A stretch of 64,000 bases of DNA from Chrysoporthe austroafricana (lineage: Eukaryota; Ascomycota; Sordariomycetes; Diaporthales; Cryphonectriaceae), in assembly GCA_001051155.2 (NCBI GenBank), contig JYIP02000004.1:4334383-4398382 (forward strand), written 5' to 3'. Position numbers and translations under genes: made by a program. The notes beneath the pieces are model-generated. The model worked only from the letters and a program-made list of their open reading frames with translations, made no database searches and had not been told where the DNA came from. This document shows, piece after piece, positions 20,890 through 30,792 of the stretch (its first letter is position 1; the number at the start of each line of letters is the position of its first letter).

Positions 20890-23859
20890 TCACATGGTCG
20901 ACATCTGAGCCACATCGTGTTCGGCGGCGTCGCGGATGTTGGCCTTGCTGAACTGGTCCACGATGTACCGCTCGTTCTGCTCGAGAGCAGCGTCGTTCGT
21001 GTCCTGGGAGGAGCTGGTCCGCGGGCTGTTGCCGCCCGTCGTGAGATCAGGCGTCGGCATCGCGGAGCCGGACTGCGAGTGAGCTCGGGATACGACCACG
21101 CCGTTCGCTCCGGTACCAGCGCTGCTGACGCTGCCTTGTCTCGAGGGAGGGGCAGAGAACTGGTTGATCAGCTTCTCGAAAGCCAACCACTTATCATCGG
21201 GACGACTGGGCTTCTTTCGAGCTTCGAAGTAGGGCCTGCTCTCCTTTACGAGAGCCTCCTGCTCTGCACCCTTCAGGCAGTGGCACAGTTTTTCTATTTA
21301 CAAGTCAGCATCATGCATATCGTGTAGTAAATCACGGTGATACTTACGGACGACGTAGTTGGCGAAATTGTCCTTCCACATCACCTGCAGCATACTGGTG
21401 CCATCTTCCGCTCGGCGAGTGATGAGCCGGTACATCTCGAGCCGGTTCTCCTCCGTTCCGTACTCGATACAGTGTTCCATGACGTTGCTAGCGACCTTCT
21501 GCTTCGAGAAGACGAGGAACTGGTCGATGCAGAGCCGAATGACCTTGGCACGCGCTTCCTTGCCGCCTTGGCGAATGACGGCCTGGACAACGTAGTTGCC
21601 CCAGCTATCCGTCACCAGCCTGGCAGCCACTTCGTGGAACTCTTGAAGAATGAATTCTTTGTCAGCCTCCGTTCCCTTCTCGATCATCCGCTGGATCACC
21701 CTGCAAGCATATTGCTGCTGCGAGAGCTCGAAAACCCGGCCGCGGACGGCGTCGTAGACGAAATCGATGCGATCCCGGGGAAGTTTCGTGAGCAGCTTCT
21801 GGACCACATGATTACCGTTGTCGCTCTTCATGATACGGATAATCTCGGGCTCAAGCTCCTTCGCCAGCTCGACTTGTTGCTCGACGAGGACGTATTCGAG
21901 GGCCTGGTGGGCTCGTTAGCTTTGAACTGTGCTGCTTCGAATTTCTCGGTACTGACCTCTTGGACACATCGGCATCCATAAAGCTGCGTTGAGAGCTGCA
22001 CGACGTGGCCCTTCATCTTGCCAGCGAGGAGCCTCTTCTGAACCATGGTTCCGTGCTCGAAGAGCTGCTGTACGACATAGTTGCCAAACACGTCCACCAT
22101 TAGGGCGTTGGCATCGACCATAATCTCATCAAATACCCGTTGTCGGTCGTCGCTGTTGGCAGTCGGTATCTTCTCTTGAAGAAATCTCGAACCCTGCTGG
22201 TCACCGGCAAATTCGACCACACGACCGAACACGTTCTGATCCACGGTCAGCATCTCATCGTTTGACGAAGCACGGATGTGAACATACCTTGAGCTCCCAT
22301 TTCCTGTTCGACTTGGAACTGCGGCGGAACTCCTCCAGCTCCTGGCACCGGATTCCGACAGTCACATCCTGAGGACGGCCTGCCCTGGATATCATGCCAG
22401 CCGGGCCGGTGGGTGGGAAGAACTGCTGCCCAACCGGGAAGTTGTAATTCTGGTATGGGAGGGAGAACGCCGGCTGCATCTGCTGTAACAGCTGCACGGG
22501 AATATCGGCATATGGGTTGTAAGGGGAGTCCAGGTAGGGAGACTGTGTCGCCTGCCTAGACAACTGGCCCTGCGATCTCTGGATCCTGTTCAGCGCCTCG
22601 AAATCCAGAGGTGCCGCCGCTGGCGTCCATGGATCTGCCTGTCGTGGAGTGCCGAAGTTGCGCGGGCTGTTCAGCGTCGAGTGATGTACGCTGTTTGCTA
22701 GCGAGTCCCGTCTCGCCTCCTGCACGCTGCCATTTGTCAGGCTGAACCTGTTGTTGGGTGTGAAGTCCTGCCAGCTCCCAAGCTGCGAGGCTCCAGCCGT
22801 GCCTGACTGCGCCACGCTCGCTCGGGGCCCCGGGGAGCTCGCCTGCATGCGGTCTCTGAGCAGGTTGGCCCGGACGCTCTCGAGGGTGGCCTGTGCCTGC
22901 TCGCTCCCTGGGTTCAGGCTGTGGCTCTGGGAGCGAGAACTCGGCTGCTGCTGTGCGAATGAGGTCGATGCCGCGCTCAGTGACAGCCGGGACGGGTGGC
23001 GAGAGTGGGAGGTGAGAAACCCAGCCGTCTCGGTCCCGAACTGGAGGGGCGCCTCGCTCTCGGAGTGCCGCGAGGGGGGCAGCACATCGTCAAAGGTAGA
23101 TGATAAGCCCCGCTGAAAGCCCATGTAGCTCTGCTGAAACGCATTCCCACTATCTACTTGTGCGCTTTCAGCGTAGTTCGAGTAGCTCGCCGGGGCAAAG
23201 GATGACACGAGGCTGGAGGTCGGGAAAGTCGAGTTCTGAGTAGCTGCGGCACGGTTGGCGCTGAAGGAGGGGGAGGTGTTCGACGTGTTCTGTAGGGTAT
23301 TCTTGGGAGAGGTGCTTCGTGACGCGCTTGATCGGAATGGCTGGCTGTCCGCAGAGTTCCACGTGCTCGCCGTGGGCCTCGACCAAGGGCTGCTGTCGGG
23401 AGCGCCGATGCCCTGTGATCTTTGAGCAGAGGCTAGAGAGAAATTTGTCAACGCTGTCCTCTCGTCCTCCCGGCCTCCGCTGTACGAACCTGTTGCGCCG
23501 GCTGGTTCCCTCGAGGAAAGGTTATCGTTCAGATGGTTGTTCAGCCATATGTTTCCGCTGCCGCCCTGTATACCACTACTGTTCACCCAGCTTGGGAACC
23601 GGCTGACCGCATTTCGGGTTTGTTGCGTTCGACCCTGTGAAGACTGGCCCTGGCTCTAGAACCCATACATCAGCATATCGTCGACACCTCGCCCGGCTGG
23701 GAGGGGCGGCAGGGCTGGCCTGCTGCGGCCCAGGGCAGCATGTAGAAGCGGCCGGCCTCTGCGCCCAGGTATGGCCCCAGGGCGCAGTCTCGGCTGGCCG
23801 CGTAAGGACGACAGCGGCCGGGGGGGACAATAGGTTCAAAGACTTACACCATTCTCCAT
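20890..23859 (-). CDS. PUF3: Pumilio-family RNA-binding protein, PUF3 type
   Basis: Cytoplasmic mRNA-binding regulator; in yeast Puf3 controls decay and translation of mRNAs for mitochondrial proteins. Five exons on the minus strand: 23859-23848, 23655-22288, 22235-21957, 21903-21348, 21293-20890 (872 residues, all phases fit). The start has an ideal context (CCACCATGG); exon 1 is only four codons (MENG) joined by a 192-nt intron to SQGQSSQGRTQQ. A long Ser/Gln-rich disordered N-terminus contains SRFPSWVNSSGIQGGSG. The Pumilio homology domain begins near WELK and includes EFAGDQQGSRFLQEK, FGNYVVQQLFEHG, YGCRCVQ, DNGNHVVQKLL, QYACRVIQRMIEKG, WGNYVVQAVI, QKVASNVMEHC and FANYVVQKL, the usual eight-repeat series. 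The tail is Ser/Thr-rich. The symbol is by family resemblance; JSN1-type relatives are less similar in repeat pattern. Confidence 0.92.
21295..21302 (-). promoter_or_regulatory. Puf3-type element at 3' splice site of last intron
   Basis: Minus-strand TGTAAATA, matching the known Puf3 recognition sequence UGUANAUA, overlaps the acceptor of the last intron of this gene (TGTAAATAG ends the intron at 21294). It may be chance. Confidence 0.3.
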
Positions 23860-24860
23860 GGTGGGCTTTTCTGCAGAGCGGAGCTCTGTAGTGAGAGATC
23901 CTGCAGAGGCTGTTCGATATGGGTCGGTTGGTACGAAAGAACGGCGGAAGACCTTTTCTATGCACAACGGATCAGAGAACGGCGGTGGTGGTCGGCACGG
24001 GACAAGAAAAGATGTGAAGATGACGATGTGGACGAGGCGGGAGCCTGGAGGATGTGACGAAGGAACGGTGCATGGGAGGAATGGATTCCCAAGAAAAGGA
24101 ACTGTCGGGCGCGGATTGGCCCTTGCGCTAAGATAAAGGCATTCATCCAAGTTCAGCTGTCAGACTTGCGTCCAAGCAGTCAGGTCAGGTACTGTGTCAT
24201 AGCACGCCCGCCTGGAGCCGCTGGGGTTGTGACTTTTGGCCCTAGGCCGAGGCGGGCCAGCCTGAAGAGCAAAGAAGTGCCAGACTAAATCAAAACCACA
24301 CACATACCTCACTCAGACCGATGAGATGGATGGTACAGGAGTCGTCCCGAGGAGGTTTTTTGTTCGTGTTCGAGGGGCCAGGCGGCCTAGGGTCAGATGG
24401 GCACAGCGACCGAGAGAGGGATGCGCAAGACACGGACCGTACTGTACGGCCCTATGTTTTTTCCCTGCGGGAACAGGTGTCGGGTGTGGCTGATGACAAT
24501 GCGACTTGTCGTGTGAGGAAATCAGATAGGGATAAGGTTGCAGCTGGAGTTTGAGGGTCGCAGTCCCACACCAGGGGGCACCGAAAATGGGGTTGATCGG
24601 GTGGGCGAGACACCTGAGATCGACCAGGGAGGTCCTGGCGCCCAGAGCCCCCAGAGCTCGCACCAAGGGCCCTGAAGGGGAAGGGCGGGTGGGTGAAGGG
24701 CGCCGGGAGCCTCTGGGGAAGAGGCCAGGCCAGACAACGACCAGCTCTGTGGCGACGAGCCGTGTACTCGGTTCGTTTCGCCACCCCTCGTTCCCTGCGC
24801 CTGGTGAGCCCAGGATGGGGGAGAGACGCAGCGCTGCTGGGGCGGAGCAGGCGAGCCCTT

Positions 24861-24895
24861 CTGTCTCTGTCTCTGTCTCTCTCTCTCCTCTCTCT
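24861..24895 (+). repeat. (TC)n microsatellite
   Basis: Alternating TCTG and TC units. Confidence 0.8.
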
Positions 24896-25091
24896 TTGTT
24901 GCCTTCGCGTACGGCGTATTCCGTGCTCGTTTCGCGGGGCGACCTCGGGAGCCTGTGAGAGGAGGCTCCAAGCGAGCGGTGCCGGGGGAAGTCTGGGCTA
25001 CGCTCCAAGTTTAGCGCACTGCTAGCCGCATGTCAAGGGGGCGGGCTGTCGATCACAGGCGGACGACGCCTTGGCCGCACGACTCACACCG

Positions 25092-25112
25092 ATGATGATG
25101 ATGATGATGATA
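25092..25112 (+). repeat. (GAT)n microsatellite
   Basis: About seven GAT units. Confidence 0.85.
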
Positions 25113-25458
25113 TAGTGGGGGGAGGGCCTTCTCCTGGCGGGCAGCTCCTGCTCCTCTCGCGATGGATCCTCCGCACCGTCTGGAGGGCGGTGGTGATCTG
25201 CTGGCGAGGCTCTGTCTGATCGGTGACAGCTGTCCAGACGCGCCTGCGGATCTGTGGGTCAGGACAGGACCGGGCGAACGCTATCCGGCTTAGTCGCTGA
25301 CACACGGGCGTCCAGCGGTAGGGCTGATGCTCTCCAGTGTGCTGCTAATTCGGAGTCTCGCGAGGTGTCGGGCGAAAAGTCCGGATGATAGGAGCATGCG
25401 GGGCCGTCAGCATATCCTGCCGTGCCCTGCGGGGATGACGGGTGTTTTTCTCTGTGTT

Positions 25459-25493
25459 GTGTGTGTGTGTGTGTGTGTCTGTGTGTGTGGCCC
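25459..25493 (+). repeat. (GT)n microsatellite
   Basis: About 15 GT units with one CT interruption. Confidence 0.85.
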
Positions 25494-26870
25494 CCGTCGT
25501 GCCAGACGCAGAGCGAGTCGGCCACTCAGGAATGCTGTGTCGTCCGGCAACCGGGCCAGAGCAGTGGGCTGCTCGGAGGCCAAACTCTGACTTCTGACTC
25601 TGCCCACCTCAGAACTACCCGACGCCTCACACTAGCGCTGACAATGCCTTATGTGGGAGCCGGAACGTTGTTCGCGCTGTGGGTCGAGCTTTTTTGCTGG
25701 CTGCTGATGTATAGTATAGTATATCTACGGCGCACGCAGCCGTCACGGTCGGGATGACGTCCAGGCTGGCGGCGAGGCGTGCGGAATGCAGGAGGGAGCA
25801 GGAGATCTCGCACGGTCTCGGGTGCGGACAGGAGGTAATGTAATGAGCAGACAGGAGGAGGCGGACGGGGCGCTCCCTATCTGGTCTGGAGGGGGGAGGA
25901 AAGGGAGCGAGCTGGAGGTTGGACAGCAGGGAGAGCAGGAGTGGCCTGTACGCGATGTGAAGGGAGGAGGACGAGAGGCTAGTTATCAGATCGCCGCAAT
26001 CAACCGAACCTGTGTCTACGCCACGGCCGGTCAGGCAGGCACCCCCACCCCTCTCAGGTCCTACTCCGTGCCGGTGCAGCACTTGTTTAGAGGAGATCTA
26101 TTGGCATTGTGAGCGTCCCGGTACGGGATGGGATGTCTCGCACACAGCATTGGCAGGAATGCTGGGTTGCCACCAACAACGGGTCCCAAGGGAGACGCCA
26201 GGCCAGCGATCCCGTATGTACGTGCAGTCTCAGAGAGACTGAGAGCGAAGAGGGCTCGTGGGTGGGCCAGGCGCTGTGGTGATATCACCTCTTCACCGCT
26301 CGCTGCCCACTACTACCTAGCATTCCGCACAGCAGGCGAGGAGAGGAGGCTTCCTCGACGGGTTAAACAGATCCGGACCCGACCCAGCGCGATGGAACCG
26401 GAGGAGACGAGACATGGGGACGGAGGCTAGACCACCACAGCACCAACGCCTTGTTGCCCGGAGCCAGCGTGTTATGATCCGCAGCTCCCTCGACACAGGA
26501 ATGCGGGAGACCGCCGTGGCAGGCCCTGCAGGCATCGTATGTCGGCCAGAGGCACGAGCCATGCACGCCGAACCGCCTGCAGGCCGGCGGCCGTCCGTCC
26601 ACGGATCTGCTCGTCGTCTTCTGACCGATGGGATGATGATGCGCACCGCTCTGTACTGGGCACGACTGGGTGTGCGGTAGCATGTGTTTCGAATCCAGCC
26701 CACCCTGGTGCCCCCCCTCCTGATGCAACGCTCCCGGCGCGCCCCGCAATTCTGGCGGGAATACCATAGCAGAGGGGCGCAGGGCCTGCGTCTGGTGGGC
26801 CCGCAGGCCTGGGGCGATCTGGCATCTGCAGCTGGGAGGTAAAATTCCCGGTAGCAGACAAAGTTTCCTC

Positions 26871-27037
26871 CTGGGGAGGGGGGAGGAGGGGGGGCCGCTG
26901 GGGGGTGCGTGGATACTGGGTACATAGTATATGCCCGTGCCCCGCAGGGGATAGCGCAGCACGCGCAGGTACCGAAGGGGGTAGAGGGGGGGCCCTGGGG
27001 GGGCACTGGGGGGCCTCTGGGGGGGCCACGGGGAGGG
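26871..27037 (+). repeat. G-run island (G-quadruplex-prone)
   Basis: Runs of four to seven G are separated by short loops; between 26985 and 27037 at least five runs are spaced by four or five bases (for example CCCT, CACT, CCTCT). This fits the G-quadruplex consensus on the plus strand. Confidence 0.65.
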
Positions 27038-29439
27038 GCTTATTTGGACGAGTCACAATACAGCTCGATGCCGGCAGAGACCGTGCTGTAATTTCCTCGT
27101 GATCTCCATCTCGCCCATCTGGGGTTTATGTTTCAGAAAAAGAAAGAAAAAACAACGTGCCCTGCTGGGTTATGAGATTGCTCGTACCCCGTGGGCGATC
27201 GGAGGGCCCTCGAGGTTATACATAGAAGAGAGGATCGATCGGCTGCGCAGGAACGGCCTGCCGGACGGGCCTGGGCCTGAGCCTGAGCCTGCTGAGCCTG
27301 CGGCCCCGCAGACACGGATTTCTAATTCGGGCTGCTGACTGGTTCGCCTCTATTCCGTACTTCGTACTGGGTAAGGCGCAGACCGCTCGCGGCCAGAACC
27401 TGCAAGCGGCGCGGTGGGTGGGTGGCCACCGTGGGGAGGGTCCCTCGTCCTCCAGCGTGAGGAGGCTGGCCGTGGTGGTCGGCGTCTGGCCGTCGTGCTG
27501 GCCGTCCACTGCCGTCCACGCCGTCCCACTGGCCACGGCCCTCTCCCCCCGCTCCTGTGCGACAGCGAGGTGAAACATATCCAATGGGCGTTCGGACGAA
27601 CCTCTCTGTCACGGTGCGAGGGCGCCTTATCGGATGGATCCTACTGCGTGGGTGGCTCGATGGCGACATATGACTCGAAGGGCAGCTAACGCCTTTCTCG
27701 ATAATGCACATTGTCGCGCCATCTCGCTGCATGCCCGCCTGCCAGCACCTGCCCGCCTGCTCTGCAGCGAGGCGGACGTGATGGCAGGCCACAGCTCTCG
27801 ACGCCGGTGCCTCCGTGACACCGTCCACGCGCCCAGCCTGTAACTTCCTACCCGCTTCCGCCAACCGAGAAGCACGCCTGGAGACTGGTTTGCCCATCGA
27901 GTCACACGGGGCACCGCTTCACGTACGTTGGTTGTCCCACCCCCCCTCTGGCGCGCCGGTACTGTTCCCCCGCGGCAGGTCCTCCTCTCTCTCTGTCGTC
28001 CACGTACCGACGGGGCCCCTTGGGGTGGTGCTGCCGCCAGCGACACCTGCCGGCGTTGAACAGCCAGCCGGGTCTGTGGGACGTGCAGGCCGTTGCCTGG
28101 GCTTGCTGCAGGTGCCCGATGGTGGCGGGGGCAGATTGCGGGATCACGGCGTGGGCAGGCCCTCCGCCCTGCGCTGAAACCCGCGCGCTCGAGCATGGCG
28201 CAGAGGCTGCCCCGGTGGTGGTCGAGCGAGGTGGCTCATGCTGAACCCCGGTGACGTGGCGGCCAGCCTCGATCCGTCCCGTCTGGGTTTGCCCGAGTCC
28301 CCAAACCTTCCCCGGGTGGTGTGTGTGGTATCTCTTCCAGGAGGGCGCGCCTGTCCTCTAGATAAGCCGGCGATCGCGTGCTGACGGACGAGACCAGTGT
28401 CGACGCATAGGTGGAGGTCTGCTGCAGGAGGACTGTACCGCACGAGGAAATGCGGACGGGCCGGCACCTACATGCGTGATGGCGAGCTGCCTGGGAAGAT
28501 GAACGTGGCGGTTGGCATGATCGCATCAGGCCTTGGTCAGTAACGGCGCCGACATACAGCCGCAGATCATGTCCGAAGATGGCACCGTCCAGTTCTGTAC
28601 CTGTGTTGGTGCCAAGCCGTCAGCACAATCTCGTGGCTGGATTGTTGCTCGCTGGTGCTGGGTCGATGGAACTCAGATCGATCCCTCAGCCCGATCGTCG
28701 AGCACGACTGCGGACATCCAATGAGAGACGAGGCTGGACTACGGAGCCATGACCGTCGAGGGACCGCCCTAGCATGCAAGGTGAGGAGCACAAGACGTCG
28801 GATTCACATAGGATACTGGTAGCTACGGGGGTACACTCTCCAGTCACGAGGTGTAAGCAGTCGCGGTGCTGGTGATTCTTCTCCCGTGTGGTAAGGGGGG
28901 GTCGGAGAGTTTCTGAGGGGGGGAAGATAATAAAGCAGCCGTTCAGCCGAGAGGAACCTGGAGACGAGGGGTGTGGCCTCTAAGGGGGGGTGGTTCATCA
29001 ACACCCTAGGCGCCGTGCCCATCGTGACCATCGCCGGTGTCGTCTGCTGGTGATGGATGACATGGCTTCCCGCGCGCGAAGAAGAAGCCCGCAGGGCCTG
29101 GGAGGTGCCCGTGAGGTTGCCCCATGCAGCCCATCGAAGCCAAGGATGGAGAAGACCAGGGCCGCCCAAATTGGGGTCCCCACAGCGGCGGCAGCGAGGC
29201 TGGTGATTGGCGGCCTGTTTCTTGACGATTGAAATTGGGCGCGGGTAAAGATCAGGGGTCGCAGCAAATCACCGGGCGCAGCCTCGAGGGCCTCGTCCCC
29301 ACCGCCGGTTCTGGCGCCGTTGCGATCCCCATCTGGACCTGCATCGGCCTGCATCCGCTGACGCCCTCTGCTCCTCCTGCCCTGCACCTGCAGGCTCATC
29401 GTTGCATTCGGTGGTGTGGTGGCTGTCTCCTCCCCGTCT

Positions 29440-29600
29440 TCCACTCTCCTTTCTCGTATCCATCTTTCATTTGGAGCCCTGCCTGTTCCTGTCCAGTCTT
29501 GTCCTGTCCTGTCGAGTCCTGTCCTTGTCCTGTCTTGTTGTTGCTTTCCTTTCCTTCCCGTCTCCTCTCCTCTCCTTTCCTTTCTTTTTTTTTTCCCTTC
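29440..29600 (+). promoter_or_regulatory. Pyrimidine-rich promoter tract
   Basis: A long CT-rich stretch (repeated CCTGTCC and CTCTCCT blocks, then a T run) lies about 610-770 nt before the ATG at 30211. Such tracts commonly precede transcription starts in filamentous ascomycetes. A 5'-UTR intron is possible from GTACGT near 29871 to the CAG near 30043, with CTGAC before it. Confidence 0.45.
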
Positions 29601-30210
29601 ACCACCTGGTCCATCGTTGCCGGCGTCGTCAGTATCATCAGCCCTCGTTCCTTCTGCACCCAACAGACACCGCCCGAACACTCCTTTCGCGAGCGTGTCG
29701 ACACCTCCCTCTCCTGGTCCCGACTTCACTCTTTTAGTCGAGCCCGTCCTCTCATTTGTTCCTCGTCCTTCCTGGTTTGCAGACCCGCCCGTGCGTACAA
29801 CCCGCCGGACTACTAGTAATACTTAGTGAATATTGCTGTCTCCTACCACCACGAGGTCCATTCTCTGCAGAGGTACGTGTGAAGCTTTTGTTTCCCGCCC
29901 CGGGTCGTGGGCCCGGCCGCCCGCCCCCGCGCCTCTCTGGCCGGCGAGACATCGTTCAGAGACATCCATCCAGTCCTGCAGGCCCTCTATTAAGGTTTGG
30001 CCGGGCTCGCGGGGGTATGTATCACGACTGACTGGTGATCCCAGGCTCGATCTTTTCCCACCCCTTCGATCGCCGTATCTCCGCCAGCTGCGGATCGGGG
30101 ATCTACAAAGCCACGGTCATCAGAACCGATACACATTCATTTATTGCACCTAGTACCGCAATACAGCTCCGGCACACACACGAGAGAGCACCGCCGCCTG
30201 CCCGCCCGCC

Positions 30211-30792
30211 ATGCCTGCTATCCTCGGACAGCCCCTCCAGGCCCGCGCCCCCGTCAAGGTCACCCGCGGCGCCGATGACACCGGCAGCACCAACGTCATC
30301 AACCTCCTGGTCATCGTCCTGGCCGTCATCGTCGGCCTCGGCCTCGTCCTCCTCGGGGTCCTGATGGTGCTGAAGAGGATCCGCCGCCAGAGGATGCAGG
30401 CCGCCAGCCCGCCCCGGTACAACGACGTCATCCACGAGAACAAGAACCACCACCACCTCACGATCGAGACGAAGGACGGCCGCTCCAGCGTCATACTCTA
30501 CAACAAGGACGGCCGCCCCATGCTAGCCAACCCCAACTCACCCCCCCACTCGCCCGACAACGTCCCCGAGATCCACATCACCTTCCCCGACGAGGAGGAC
30601 CACGCGAGCGGCAAGCGCAAGTCCGGCCGCGTCGTCGTCGTCCGCGTCGGCGACAACGCTGCTGTCGGCCTGGAGCCCCTGGACGAGGACCAGCTCCCCG
30701 CGTACGAGAAGGACGGCAACTCGCACTTCTACTCGATCGACATGGACGACATCGGCGGGCTGAGGGAGAAGGAGCGCGAGGACTACCACTAA
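30211..30792 (+). CDS. Single-pass membrane protein with PY-like motifs
   Basis: A 193-residue, single-exon gene (start context CCCGCCATGC). A short N-terminus is followed by one hydrophobic helix at about residues 30-53 (NLLVIVLAVIVGLGLVLLGV) and a basic stop-transfer KRIRRQR, then a polar tail. The tail has PPRY just after the membrane and LPAY near the end, resembling the PPxY/LPxY motifs that recruit Rsp5/Nedd4-type ubiquitin ligases, and an acidic/Ser-rich C-terminus (FYSIDMDDIGGL). There is no cleaved signal peptide; a type III (N-out) topology is likely from the positive-inside rule. The family is unknown to me, although the layout resembles conserved Sordariomycete proteins. Strong GC3 bias, as expected for a highly expressed gene. 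Confidence 0.75.
   Translation: MPAILGQPLQARAPVKVTRGADDTGSTNVINLLVIVLAVIVGLGLVLLGVLMVLKRIRRQRMQAASPPRYNDVIHENKNHHHLTIETKDGRSSVILYNKDGRPMLANPNSPPHSPDNVPEIHITFPDEEDHASGKRKSGRVVVVRVGDNAAVGLEPLDEDQLPAYEKDGNSHFYSIDMDDIGGLREKEREDYH

Larger units (their letters stand above)
23860..30210. other. 6.3-kb GC-rich spacer without recognised genes
   Basis: This region lies between two divergently transcribed genes. Many long open frames exist on both strands, but they overlap each other in all frames, are rich in Pro/Arg/Gly and show no domain, which is expected of GC-rich non-coding DNA. It contains microsatellites (24861-24895, 25092-25112, 25459-25493), a G-run island (26871-27037) and a pyrimidine-rich tract (29440-29600) typical of fungal core promoters upstream of the 30211 gene. 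Non-coding RNAs cannot be excluded. Confidence 0.55.

Noticed and set aside
24313..29729. Several 100-240 codon frames on both strands
   Set aside because: They overlap one another in multiple frames, are Pro/Arg/Gly-rich and lack domains or splice support; GC-rich DNA gives such frames by chance.
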